The notes under the pieces: model-generated | Databases searched by the model: none | The model's input: the letters and a program-made list of their open reading frames with translations, nothing else | Told to the model about the DNA's origin: nothing | Source of the DNA: Pseudomonas helvetica | GTDB taxonomy: Bacteria; Pseudomonadota; Gammaproteobacteria; Pseudomonadales; Pseudomonadaceae | Reading direction: 5' to 3' | DNA: 64,000 nucleotides | Assembly (NCBI RefSeq): GCF_039908645.1 | Contig: NZ_CP150917.1 | Span: 4,971,501-5,035,500, forward strand | Position numbers and translations under genes: made by a program | Part shown: positions 1 to 9,909 of the stretch, in pieces | Numbering within the stretch: the first letter of the stretch is position 1 | Layout of the letters: each line of letters opens with the position of its first letter

Positions 1-1
1 C

Positions 2-3000
2 GCCATTACTCGCCAGACCAGCAAAGGCGTACCGCGCTACCTCGCAGACGATGTCATCGTGGGGCCCAGCGGTGATGAATGGATGCCCGAGCGCGATAAG
101 GATGGTCACATCCAGTCCCGCCCCGAAGATCACTACAACGGTGAACCTGTCGGCAAGCACTCGGTGGTCCGTTACTGGCCTCGGGTCGAAGGCGCCTTCG
201 ATCGGATCGAGCTCTGGCAATCGAGCACCAAGCTTAACCAGCCGCCTTTCTGGCTGGTACACGGGGCCGACGGCAGTCTGCACATTTATGGCAAGACCGA
301 GGCTTCGCGGCGCGCCGATCCAAACGACCGGTTACGGGTTGGCGCCTGGCTGCTGCTTGAAAGCAAGAGCGCCCATGGCGAACACATCGTCTATGAGTAC
401 AAACCCGAAGACCCGCTCAACGACCAACCCCACGACTACCGGGCCCAGCGTTATCTGCGACGGGTGTGTTACGGCAACTTCAGCGCCAGCGAGCATCTGT
501 ATGCCTGGACCGTGGACAACCCGGCCGAACTGGATTGGCACTTTCACCTGGTGTTCGACTATGGAGAACGGACGCTGGAGTGGGACAAGAAACCGGTCTT
601 TGGCGAACCGTTTGCACAACCGAACGATGACATCGGCGAGTGGCTGATTCGCCCCGACTCGTTCTTTACCTATGGCTATGGCTTCGAATTGAGCACCCGC
701 CGCCTGTGCCGGCAGGTTTTGATGTTTCACCACTTCCCCGATGAACTGGGGCCCAATCCCGCGCTGGTCAAACGCCTGTTGCTGGACTATCACCCGGAGC
801 CGGCGTTCTACAGCCAGCTGTGCGCCGCGCACTATCAAGCTTTTAACGCCAGTGGTGCAGTCGAACACCTGCCGCCGATGGAATTCGGCTACTCGCCCTT
901 CGAGATCAACACCCAGTCGGTACCCTTCTTCCCCTTCGAACACATGCCCGGCATCCAGGACGGGCAACACCATCAATGCATCGACCTGTATGGCGAGGGT
1001 GTGCCCGGTTTCCTCTGCCAATACACTCAGAGCTGGTACTACCGCGAACCGATGCGAGGGCCGAACCACCCCGACGAAATAATCTACGGCCGGTGGCGGG
1101 TATTGCCGACCATCCCGGTCACCGATGGCAGCAAACCGGTGAAGCAGTCGCTTAACGACCTGACCGGTGATGGCTTTTTCGACTGGGTCGTTGCACAACC
1201 GGCTTTCAGTGGTTTCTACGCCCTAAACCCTGACCGCAGCTGGTCGCCGTTCAGCCCCTTCACGTCCTTTCCCCTGGAGTTCTTCAACGCTCTGGCACAA
1301 TTCGGAGACCTGACGGGCAGCGGCCTCAGTTCACTGGCGCTGATCGGTCCAAAAAGCGTACGTCTTTATCCCAGCCTTCGGGAGGACGGTTTTGGGCCCG
1401 CGAAGGACGTGCCCCATGAACCGAACGGCGACAACCTGCCATTGTTCAGCAACTCACGCAGCGAACTGGTGTTTCTGGGCCATATGCTCGGCAGCGACCT
1501 GCCGGACCTGTGCCGCATTCGTCACGACGAAATCAAATGCTGGCCGAACCTGGGCCACGGACGTTTCGGCAAAGGGTTCGTCATGGATACCTTGCCCTTC
1601 GAGTACGGGACGTTCGACGCAGCGCGGGTGCGAATCGTCAACATCGATGGTTGCGGTGCCACGTCGGTGATTTACCTGCATTCGAATCACTTCGATATCT
1701 ACCTCAATCTCGGTGGCAATCGGCTCAAGCAAACGCCGATCAGCGTGGCCTGGCCCGAGGGTGTGCGCTACGACACCCTGAGCCAGGTCAATTTCGCCGA
1801 CCTGCAAGGGCTCGGTTGCGCCAGTTTGATCTTCACCGTGCCATACCCATCGCCACGGCACTGGCGTTACGACTTTGTCGGCGTGCGGCCTTACGCGCTG
1901 ATAGCGACCAATAACAATATGGGTTGCAGTGGCACCGTGCGCTACCGCAGTTCGGCACAAGAGTGGCTGGATGAAAAACGACAATGGCCGGATGCCGATA
2001 AACCGCCGCCCTGCTACCTGCCGTTCCCGGTTCAGGTGGTCAGCCAGCAGAGTCAGCTCGACGAGATTACCGGCAACTGCCTGAATCAGTTTTTCAACTA
2101 TTTTCATGGCTATTACGACAGCCATGACCGCGAGTTTCGTGGCTTTGGCCTGTTGCACCAGACCGACAGCGAAACCAGCCCGGAGGAAGGCGAAACGACG
2201 TTTAGCGCACCGGCACTGACCCGTATCTGGTTCCATACCGGGTGTCTGGTCGACTTGCCTCGTGCGGGATATTTCGACGGCGACAGTGAGGCCTGCCCCT
2301 TGGGGCCGACGCTGATCAGTCGCTACCACGAAAATGACAATGCCGATGAACTCTTCAAGCCGGTCGACAAGGACACGCTGCATGAAATTGCCCGGGCACT
2401 GAGTGGCTCGGTGCTGCGCGTGGAGGTCTTCGGGCTACAGAAAGACCGCGTCGCAGCCATGCCCTACTCGGTAGAGCAATCGCGTTATCTGGTGCGAGAA
2501 CTCAGGCCCATGGCCCCGCACCATCCCCATGCGATTGTCCTGCCGTTGCTGGTCGAAAAAATCAGCTACCAATATGAACGCTGCGTTGATGATCCGTTGT
2601 GCCGTCATGAAATCACGCTGCAGTGGGACCGTTTCGGCACGCCTGTTCACGCGTTGACCGTCAGCTATGCACGGCGCAAAACCGAACGGGACGATTCCCC
2701 CTTCCCCGAAGCCCCCGATCAAGATCAATGGTGGCGCGATGCCCACGATAAAGCTCAACAGCGCTATTACCTGAGCGAGTCGCGTGCCGAGTTCATTCAC
2801 CTGGACTCGTCGCAAGGCTGGAGGCTGAGGCTACCGTGGCGCCAGCGCCTCAACGCACTTGAGCTGCCCAAAGGCTCGCTCCCTACCGGCCTCAATCCCC
2901 AAGAAGTGTCGTATGAATGCTTGAGAAAATCCCACACGTGGAAGGAATGGAGCGCGTTGCGGCAGTTGAGCCAGTTGTCGCGGCAAAGCTATCTGTCTGC

Positions 3001-4318
3001 CGACGGCAGTCTGTTGCCAGACGGTAGCGCTCAGCTCCAGGCATTGGCGGGTCCCCTGGAGCGGGCGGAATATGACAAGACCGCATTGGCCGCCTACGAC
3101 ACCTTGCCCGCTCCATTCGACATCCGAAAGGAACTGCAAAACATCGGCTTCCAACCCATGCCGTTGTTTCTCGACAAAGACGAGGAAGAAGACAAGCTGG
3201 AAAACCTCTGGTCGGGCCTGCACGGTTTTTCCCGTTACGCCGACCTCGACGGCTTCTACAAGGTGCTGCAATTCAATGCGACCGCCAGTCACGGCGTAAC
3301 CACGATCAGCTACGACCCCTATCGCTTGCTGACCACGGCAGTTGAGTTGCCGGACGGCTGCATCACACACGCCCAATACGACTACCACGCACTCCAGCCA
3401 AAATGCGTCATTGATGCCAACGAAAATACTCGGGAAGCGATCTACGAACCCTCTGGGCAACCGCTGGCAACCAGTTTTTTTGGCACTGAAAATGGCGCGG
3501 ACGTCGGCTTCGCCCCCCTCGATAAACACCGTCTCCCCGAAGACTCCAGCCCTGGCGAAGCGATCCGGGACCCGGTCGAAGCCTTGCAAAAAGCGGCCAG
3601 CGTATTACGCAAGGACTTGCTCAGCTGGATGGGCACGCTGCCCGATACGGTTCGCCAGCGCCCTGATCAGTTAGCCCAATGGATTGCACAAGGTTACATC
3701 TTGCCGTCCCTGCACATTTGCGCCAGCGCACGCACGCGTCTGGCCAGGCTCAAGGCCCGAACAGCGGCCGAACAGACACTGCTGGAGCTGATTCGCGGTG
3801 TTGCGCGTGAGCCCGTGCACAACCTGGTGCTGACCGCCGATGACTATCCGGACCCGGACGCCGAAACAGGCCCGCAAATCCAGATGCAGATGACCTGCGT
3901 CGATGGCTTTGGCCGTACCTTGCAAACCAAGCAATTGGTTGAACCGGGGATGGCCTATGTCGTCAATCCGCAGGGCGAGCTGGAACTCGACCCGGTAACC
4001 GGCAAACCGTTGGAACGTCATGCCGACCCGCGCTGGCGCGTCAGCGAACGGGTGGAATACAACAACAAGGGCTTGGCCGTGCGGGTCTATCGCCCCTACT
4101 TCGCCAACGCCTGGCGCTATATCAACGATGCAGCGTTTCGCCGGTTCGGCCATCACGACCAGCAGTTTTATGATCCGTTGGGCCGACCGGTCAAAATCAT
4201 CAATGCCAAAGGCTATGAGTCTCGCGAGACCTACCACCCCTGGTTTCAAACCAGTGAAGATTTCAACGATACCTATGAACCTGAGCCCGATAAACGCCAG
4301 GACCGGAACACGCCATGA
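2..4318 (+). CDS. Tc toxin B component (TcdB/TcaC-like, SpvB family), 5' end outside window
   Basis: The frame is open from base 2, so the N-terminus lies outside the window; 1438 residues are visible. TcB proteins form, with TccC, the hollow cocoon that holds the toxic TccC tail and docks on the TcA pore. The visible start (ITRQTSKGVPRYLADD) is SpvB-like. FG-GAP/VCBS-type motifs follow (LTGDGFFDWVV near base 1160, DLTGSGLSSLAL, VNIDGCGATSV, FADLQGLGCASL), matching the TcB propeller, then the TcdB middle regions. The last ~100 residues (YDPLGRPVKI, NAKGYESRETYHPW) begin the RHS-type shell. The stop overlaps the next start by ATGA, so B and C are translationally coupled. No TcA gene is visible. 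The assignment rests on recognised motifs and neighbours; the exact subclass is uncertain. Confidence 0.9.
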   Translation, partial: AITRQTSKGVPRYLADDVIVGPSGDEWMPERDKDGHIQSRPEDHYNGEPVGKHSVVRYWPRVEGAFDRIELWQSSTKLNQPPFWLVHGADGSLHIYGKTEASRRADPNDRLRVGAWLLLESKSAHGEHIVYEYKPEDPLNDQPHDYRAQRYLRRVCYGNFSASEHLYAWTVDNPAELDWHFHLVFDYGERTLEWDKKPVFGEPFAQPNDDIGEWLIRPDSFFTYGYGFELSTRRLCRQVLMFHHFPDELGPNPALVKRLLLDYHPEPAFYSQLCAAHYQAFNASGAVEHLPPMEFGYSPFEINTQSVPFFPFEHMPGIQDGQHHQCIDLYGEGVPGFLCQYTQSWYYREPMRGPNHPDEIIYGRWRVLPTIPVTDGSKPVKQSLNDLTGDGFFDWVVAQPAFSGFYALNPDRSWSPFSPFTSFPLEFFNALAQFGDLTGSGLSSLALIGPKSVRLYPSLREDGFGPAKDVPHEPNGDNLPLFSNSRSELVFLGHMLGSDLPDLCRIRHDEIKCWPNLGHGRFGKGFVMDTLPFEYGTFDAARVRIVNIDGCGATSVIYLHSNHFDIYLNLGGNRLKQTPISVAWPEGVRYDTLSQVNFADLQGLGCASLIFTVPYPSPRHWRYDFVGVRPYALIATNNNMGCSGTVRYRSSAQEWLDEKRQWPDADKPPPCYLPFPVQVVSQQSQLDEITGNCLNQFFNYFHGYYDSHDREFRGFGLLHQTDSETSPEEGETTFSAPALTRIWFHTGCLVDLPRAGYFDGDSEACPLGPTLISRYHENDNADELFKPVDKDTLHEIARALSGSVLRVEVFGLQKDRVAAMPYSVEQSRYLVRELRPMAPHHPHAIVLPLLVEKISYQYERCVDDPLCRHEITLQWDRFGTPVHALTVSYARRKTERDDSPFPEAPDQDQWWRDAHDKAQQRYYLSESRAEFIHLDSSQGWRLRLPWRQRLNALELPKGSLPTGLNPQEVSYECLRKSHTWKEWSALRQLSQLSRQSYLSADGSLLPDGSAQLQALAGPLERAEYDKTALAAYDTLPAPFDIRKELQNIGFQPMPLFLDKDEEEDKLENLWSGLHGFSRYADLDGFYKVLQFNATASHGVTTISYDPYRLLTTAVELPDGCITHAQYDYHALQPKCVIDANENTREAIYEPSGQPLATSFFGTENGADVGFAPLDKHRLPEDSSPGEAIRDPVEALQKAASVLRKDLLSWMGTLPDTVRQRPDQLAQWIAQGYILPSLHICASARTRLARLKARTAAEQTLLELIRGVAREPVHNLVLTADDYPDPDAETGPQIQMQMTCVDGFGRTLQTKQLVEPGMAYVVNPQGELELDPVTGKPLERHADPRWRVSERVEYNNKGLAVRVYRPYFANAWRYINDAAFRRFGHHDQQFYDPLGRPVKIINAKGYESRETYHPWFQTSEDFNDTYEPEPDKRQDRNTP

Positions 4319-7002
4319 ACCTTCAGGTGCATCGCAATACACCGACCCTGAAGGTCAACGACAACCGTGGTTTGACCGTCCGGCACGTCGAATACCTGCG
4401 CAAGGTCATCGACGGTCCCGTGACAACCCTCGTTACCCGGCAAATCCATGACCCTATCGGGCGACTGATCGCGCAATGGGACCCGCGACTGTTCGGTATC
4501 GCCCCAAAGCCCAACATCTCCACAGTCCATGGGTTATCCGGCAATGCACTGCGGGTCGATGGCGTTGATGCAGGTAAGCGTTTGAACCTGCTAGGGGTCG
4601 CCGGGCAAGCGCTGCGACGCTGGGATGGGCGCGGTTGTCACTGGCAAACCGATTACGATCCCCAGTTACGCATGATCGCCCTGCACGAACAGCCGCCCGG
4701 GCAGCCGCAGACCATCGTCGAACGCCTCATTTACGCCGACCATTCGGCCGATCCGGGCCACAACCTGCGTGGTCAGAAAACGGCTCAAGAGGATCCGGCA
4801 GGCAGGCTGGACTTCGCAGGTTTCAGCCTGCTGGGCGCACCGTTGAGCGAAACCCGAACCTTCCTCGACGGCAAGGCCTGCAGCACCTCGTGGCACTACA
4901 GCGCCAATGGCGCGGAACTGACCCGGACCGATGCCGCCGGCCATCGACAGCACACTCGCTTCGACCTCGCGGGGCAGCTCAAGCAGAGCTTTCTTCAGCT
5001 AAAGGATGAGGACTTGCTGCAACCGGTATTGCAGCGTTTGACCTACAACGCGTTCGCTCAAATTGAAACGAAAACCGCTGGCAACGGCGTGGTCCGCACC
5101 TGGACCTATCACCCTGCCGATGGTCGCCTGACGAATCAATGGGCCGGAATCCCAGGGCAACCACTGCTTCAAAACCTCGGTTATTACTACGACCGCATGG
5201 GCAACATCCTGCGTATCGAGGATCACGGTTTCAATCCAGTATTCTTTGCCAACCAGCGAGTCGATGGCCACCGTGACTTTGCCTATGACTCGCTGTCCCG
5301 GCTGATCCGTGCCAGCGGTTTTGAAGTGGCCGACGCCACGATCCGCCCGGGGCTGCCCGAGTTGATCGTGCCTATCGATCCGAGCCACCTCCTCAATTAC
5401 ACCGAGCGCTACTATTACGATCTGGGTGGCAACCTGACGACGCTCTGTCACCAGCGTGAAGGCAACTGTTACACCCATCACCTGCGCATCGCGCCCAATA
5501 GCAATCGGGGCCTCGCCTGGAAGGAAGACGACCCCGAGCCGGTGTTTGAGGAAGGCTTCGATGATCATGGCAATCAGCTGATGCTGCAAAAAGGTCAGCC
5601 ACTGGCCTGGAATCATCGCGACCAGCTGGGCAGCGCCACCCTGATCAAGCGCGACACAGGGGACGATAAGGAAACCTACGCTTACAGCCAGGGCGTGCGT
5701 GTACACAAACAGCTGATCACACACGCCGGGGCCGTCCGCCACCGCTGCGATGTCCGCTACTTGCCGGGGCTGGAAAATCGCACCCTCGACGACAGCGAAG
5801 AACTCCACGTCATTACCCTGCCCGGCAGCGTGCGCTGCCTGCACTGGGTCAAGGGCAAACCCGCCGGGATTGAACAAGATCAACTGCGCTACAGCCTCGA
5901 CGATCACCTGGGCTCCAGTACCCTCGAACTGGACCGCAACGGCGCAGTGATCAGCCACGAGTTGTACTCCCCCTTCGGCAGAACCTGCTGGTGGGCGGCG
6001 CGCTCGACCGTGGAGGCCAGTTACAAAACCATCCGTTACTCAGGCAAGGAGATGGATGTGAGCAGGCTTTGTTACTTCGGGCTGCGCTATTGCGCACTCT
6101 GGCTGCAACGCTGGGTCAGTGCCGATCCCAAGGGCGCGGTGGATGGGCTGAACCGGTATGCGATGGTGGGTAACAACCCGATGAGTTATATCGACAACGA
6201 TGGCGGCGCAAGATCGGGGTTCTGGGAACGAGCCACCAGCCTGTTCAAAACGGCAGCCGACGTAGGCAGCAAAGTCGATGAGACGGCCAAGAACTTTGAT
6301 GGCCCTGATGACGAAGCTCACGTCACTCCCGAGATCAGAAGCAGCATGACCTTTCGCAAGTACCTCTTTTCAAAAAATGGTCTGTCGGCCTTTGGCTTGG
6401 GAGCGACCGTCGGTGCCACGTTAGGAGGTGCGGCCGGGACGTTCGCACCCGTCATAGGGAACGCGATTGGAGGCGTGGTGGGCGGCTTGATTGGAGGTCT
6501 TCTCGCGTCCTATGTGCGTTACCGTTTTTTCAAGCAAGGCATACGCGTCGCCGAAACGTTGCAGACCGAACAGATCAAGAATGTCACCCGCGATCTCTCC
6601 AATGGCGCCAATGACCTGGCCAGCGGCAAGCTCCCGGAGGCACTTCAAAACAAGCTGGATGATTTCCGCGAAAAAGCCGTGACCTCGTTAATGGAGCAAT
6701 TGTCGCCGCTGGATCAACTCGAAGTGCTGGAGCAAATGCGCCGAGGTATCGATATTCATGACGCCCTGCGCTCAAAAATCGACAGTGCCCAAAACGCGTT
6801 GACCGAAGCCAGTAACGTACTGACAGAGCTCAAGGATCAGGCCACCGAGCTCGGTAACTCTGCCACCAAGATGGGTAAAAACGTTGTCCTGATGATTGAT
6901 GAAGCCGGCAAGTTCGTACTGCCCGAGGCGCCGGGAACTGCATCAGAGCTACGCCCCATTCCCAAACCAAGGGCCCGAAGAGCGCTTGAAACAGCGGTAT
7001 GA
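4315..7002 (+). CDS. TccC-type Tc toxin C component, RHS core with glycine-rich C-terminal tail (copy 1)
   Basis: This 895-residue protein is the C subunit of a toxin complex. Residues 1-630 are YD/RHS repeats ending in the RHS-associated core (SADPKGAVDGLNRYAMVGNN, residues about 602-622, then SYIDNDGG to 631). In this family the core self-cleaves and releases the variable C-terminal effector inside the B/C shell. The tail, residues 632-895, has a long Gly/Ala-rich hydrophobic stretch (about 690-733, GGVVGGLIGGLLASY) followed by a charged helical region. I do not recognise an ADP-ribosyltransferase, glycosyltransferase or nuclease motif in it. The start overlaps the TcB stop (ATGA). A second TccC with a different tail follows 65 bp downstream. 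Confidence 0.88.
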   Translation: MNLQVHRNTPTLKVNDNRGLTVRHVEYLRKVIDGPVTTLVTRQIHDPIGRLIAQWDPRLFGIAPKPNISTVHGLSGNALRVDGVDAGKRLNLLGVAGQALRRWDGRGCHWQTDYDPQLRMIALHEQPPGQPQTIVERLIYADHSADPGHNLRGQKTAQEDPAGRLDFAGFSLLGAPLSETRTFLDGKACSTSWHYSANGAELTRTDAAGHRQHTRFDLAGQLKQSFLQLKDEDLLQPVLQRLTYNAFAQIETKTAGNGVVRTWTYHPADGRLTNQWAGIPGQPLLQNLGYYYDRMGNILRIEDHGFNPVFFANQRVDGHRDFAYDSLSRLIRASGFEVADATIRPGLPELIVPIDPSHLLNYTERYYYDLGGNLTTLCHQREGNCYTHHLRIAPNSNRGLAWKEDDPEPVFEEGFDDHGNQLMLQKGQPLAWNHRDQLGSATLIKRDTGDDKETYAYSQGVRVHKQLITHAGAVRHRCDVRYLPGLENRTLDDSEELHVITLPGSVRCLHWVKGKPAGIEQDQLRYSLDDHLGSSTLELDRNGAVISHELYSPFGRTCWWAARSTVEASYKTIRYSGKEMDVSRLCYFGLRYCALWLQRWVSADPKGAVDGLNRYAMVGNNPMSYIDNDGGARSGFWERATSLFKTAADVGSKVDETAKNFDGPDDEAHVTPEIRSSMTFRKYLFSKNGLSAFGLGATVGATLGGAAGTFAPVIGNAIGGVVGGLIGGLLASYVRYRFFKQGIRVAETLQTEQIKNVTRDLSNGANDLASGKLPEALQNKLDDFREKAVTSLMEQLSPLDQLEVLEQMRRGIDIHDALRSKIDSAQNALTEASNVLTELKDQATELGNSATKMGKNVVLMIDEAGKFVLPEAPGTASELRPIPKPRARRALETAV

Positions 7003-7067
7003 GACCGGAACCCGCCAATAGCAATTGACAGGGCCAGTATGCTAAAGAAAACACCCGAGCAGACCCG

Positions 7068-9800
7068 ATGAGCACAAATGTCCACTGGCGCACACCTGAA
7101 CTGAAAGCCAACGACCCTCGCGGCTTGCCGATCCGTCAGGTCGGTTATCTGCGCAAGGTCGCTGGTGGAGCACAGGAAACACTGATCACCCGGCAACGCC
7201 ATGACACGCTCGGACGGCTGGTCGAGCAATGGGACCCGCGACTGTTCGGAAAGGCCCCCAGACCTAACCAGGCCAGCGTCTATCGGCTGTCAGGTGAAGC
7301 GCTCAGGGTCGACAGTGTCGACGCCGGTCGGCACCTGAGCCTGGCCGGACTGGCCGGTGAAATCCTTCAGCACTGGGATCAACGCGGTCATCACTGGCGA
7401 ACCACTCACGATCACCTGATGCGCGTGGTCGCCGTCGAGGAAAACGCGCAACCGAACATCGAAACCTTTACCTACGCCGACGCCTCTGCCGACCCCGGGC
7501 ACAATCAACGTGGCCAGATGATCGAACAGGTCGATCTCGCAGGTGTGTTGAGTGTCAGTGGCTTCAGCCTGCACAGTCAGCCACTGAGTGAAACCCGCAC
7601 TTTTCCCGACACCCAGCGCTACACCAGCCGCCGACACTACAGCGCCCTTGGCGCGGTACTGACTCAAACCGATGCCGGCGACCATCATCAGCACACGCGC
7701 TACGACATTGCCGGGCAACTCAAGCACGTCATGCTTCAGCTCGATACCGCCAGCCCGCGTCAAGACATTCTCAACGACGCGCAGTACAACGCTGCCGGCC
7801 AGATCATCGAACAGAACGCCGGCAACGGCGTGATCAGCACCTGGGGCTACGACCCTGTCGACGGTCGACTGCAGACGCTCAAAGCCGGAAAACCCGGTGA
7901 AGCGCTGTGCCAGAACCTTGAGTATGTCCATGACCGCATGGGCAATGTGCTGCGCATCGAGGACCACACACTGACCACGGTGTTCTTCGCCAATCAGCGC
8001 ATCGACGGTCATCGCGAGTTTGTCTATGACTCGCTGTACCGGCTGACGCAGGCGAGCGGTTTCGAGGCTGAAAAACCCAATCTCCAGCCGGGCTTGCCAG
8101 ACTTGATCACGCCCATCGACCCCGCTCGACGCTTCAACTACACCCGGCACTACGCTTACGATCTTGGCAACAACCTGACGACGGTGTGTCACCTCCGCGA
8201 CGGTAACACCTTCACTCGCCAGATGTGCATCGATGAACACAGCAACCGGGGCGTGCGCTGGGAAGAAGGTGATCCAGAGCCGATTTTCGATGAGCTCTTC
8301 GACCCCAACGGTAACCAGTTACTGCTGCAACGTGGCCAGCCGCTGAACTGGAATGCCCGTGACCAACTGGCCAAAGTGACCTTGCTCACACACAGCAACG
8401 GCCTGCCTGATGACGAAGAAACCTACCGCTACAGCCAAGGCATGCGGGTCTACAAACGCCATGTATGGCATACCCCGTCCGCTAACCACTACCACGACGT
8501 GCGCTATCTGCCAAGACTGGAAATCCGCACCCGCAGCGACGGCCAGCAACTGCACGTCATCACCTTGTCGACCGGCGTGGGCAGTGTGCGTTGCCTGCAT
8601 TGGGTCACTGGAAAACCGGCCGGCATCAAGGCAGATCAACTGCGTTACCACCTCGCTGATCATCTTGGCTCAACCGTTCTGGAGCTGGATCGCAACGGCG
8701 CCTTGATCAGTCTGGAGTTCTATTATCCCTACGGCGGTACATGCTGGTGCGCGGCGCGGTCGGTAGTAGAGGCCGATTACAAGACCCTCCGGTATTCGGG
8801 CAAGGAGATGGATGACAGTAAGCTTTACTACTATGGTGACCGGTATTACGCGCCGTGGTTGCAATGTTGGATCAGTGCCGACCCGGCCGGGGACGTGGAT
8901 GGGCTTAATCCGTATGCGATGGTGGGGAACAACCCCATTCGTTACATTGACGAAGAGGGTTCTTCTAAAACAGAAAGCGAATTGCTCAACGAAATAAAGG
9001 CGTTCAGCAAAAACCTGTCCACCGCGATCAAGGTCGTGGACAAACAAAACGCATTGTTCGAACACCTCTTTGAGGATAAGGATAGAAACACAACGATCGC
9101 CAAAGTCTCCACGTTCACGGTAGTGACTGGCATTGTGACCACCGCTGCAACCATTGCCGGAGGCCTGTTAGGTGGCCTGGCGGGAACGCTCACGTTGCCC
9201 ATAGCAGGCACTATAGGGGGCGTTGGTCTCGGTGCATTCGGTGCTAAAAAGGCGACCGCTGAGGTCATGAAGAAAATTGGCAAAGAGACCCATTTGGAAC
9301 CGTCGATCACTCCCAAGGCAGCGGAGCTCTCCTGGGAAAAAATCAAAGAGAAAAACACACCGACATTTACCATTGAAAATGCTCATCAAACTTACAAAAA
9401 ATATGACCCGAAGACTCAGGAAGGCCAAAAAAATGCCTTTATGAAGCTAGCAAAAAAAACCCTGAAAGAGTTCATGACATACGGTGCAAAAGAGATGATC
9501 CAGTTAGGAAAACTCTCTGAAGAGGCAAATGATGCACAAAACGGCTTAAGCCCTATGAAGATCAACAGACTGGGCGATGAGTACGCGAAATTAAAAAGCA
9601 ATGCCGAAGCAGATTTCCACCTCATGATGGAGAACTTTATCGCGCTGAAAACCAATGTTCTGTTTTCAACCGGCGGTTTGACAGGACGTGATAAGTTGAT
9701 AACTCTTGCGGGCGTAAAAGCAGACATGAATATATTCCGGGCCAAAGTAAATAAAGGTCAAGAATTAGCATCCAGGTATGCACAGCGGCAGGGTTGGTAA
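7068..9800 (+). CDS. TccC-type Tc toxin C component, RHS core with a different tail (copy 2)
   Basis: This 910-residue paralogue of the upstream gene is closely similar over its first ~630 residues (VLRIEDH, FFANQRIDGHR, LRYSGKEMDDS, DPAGDVDGLN, AMVGNNPIRYIDEEG). The tail from about residue 634 is unrelated in sequence to copy 1. It again begins with a polar helix and then a Gly/Ala-rich hydrophobic stretch (about 682-728, TIAGGLLGGLAGTL, GGVGLGAFG), followed by a lysine-rich helical end. The DNA of the tail (9340-9790) is visibly richer in A than the core, suggesting the tail was acquired or exchanged separately. The likely role is an alternative cargo for the same TcB shell. The molecular activity of the tail is unknown. 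Confidence 0.87.
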   Translation: MSTNVHWRTPELKANDPRGLPIRQVGYLRKVAGGAQETLITRQRHDTLGRLVEQWDPRLFGKAPRPNQASVYRLSGEALRVDSVDAGRHLSLAGLAGEILQHWDQRGHHWRTTHDHLMRVVAVEENAQPNIETFTYADASADPGHNQRGQMIEQVDLAGVLSVSGFSLHSQPLSETRTFPDTQRYTSRRHYSALGAVLTQTDAGDHHQHTRYDIAGQLKHVMLQLDTASPRQDILNDAQYNAAGQIIEQNAGNGVISTWGYDPVDGRLQTLKAGKPGEALCQNLEYVHDRMGNVLRIEDHTLTTVFFANQRIDGHREFVYDSLYRLTQASGFEAEKPNLQPGLPDLITPIDPARRFNYTRHYAYDLGNNLTTVCHLRDGNTFTRQMCIDEHSNRGVRWEEGDPEPIFDELFDPNGNQLLLQRGQPLNWNARDQLAKVTLLTHSNGLPDDEETYRYSQGMRVYKRHVWHTPSANHYHDVRYLPRLEIRTRSDGQQLHVITLSTGVGSVRCLHWVTGKPAGIKADQLRYHLADHLGSTVLELDRNGALISLEFYYPYGGTCWCAARSVVEADYKTLRYSGKEMDDSKLYYYGDRYYAPWLQCWISADPAGDVDGLNPYAMVGNNPIRYIDEEGSSKTESELLNEIKAFSKNLSTAIKVVDKQNALFEHLFEDKDRNTTIAKVSTFTVVTGIVTTAATIAGGLLGGLAGTLTLPIAGTIGGVGLGAFGAKKATAEVMKKIGKETHLEPSITPKAAELSWEKIKEKNTPTFTIENAHQTYKKYDPKTQEGQKNAFMKLAKKTLKEFMTYGAKEMIQLGKLSEEANDAQNGLSPMKINRLGDEYAKLKSNAEADFHLMMENFIALKTNVLFSTGGLTGRDKLITLAGVKADMNIFRAKVNKGQELASRYAQRQGW

Positions 9801-9909
9801 GAGCGATCACCTCATGCACCGCAGGCCCGGAACGTACGTGAGACTATTACTGATACTCGGCAACGGCGTGCTATGGTGCCGATCCCGATGACTGCCCATT
9901 CCCGACCGC

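Noticed and set aside
332..1198. Minus-strand frame of 288 codons inside the TcB gene
   Set aside because: It is a shadow of the TcB frame, with no start context or domain.
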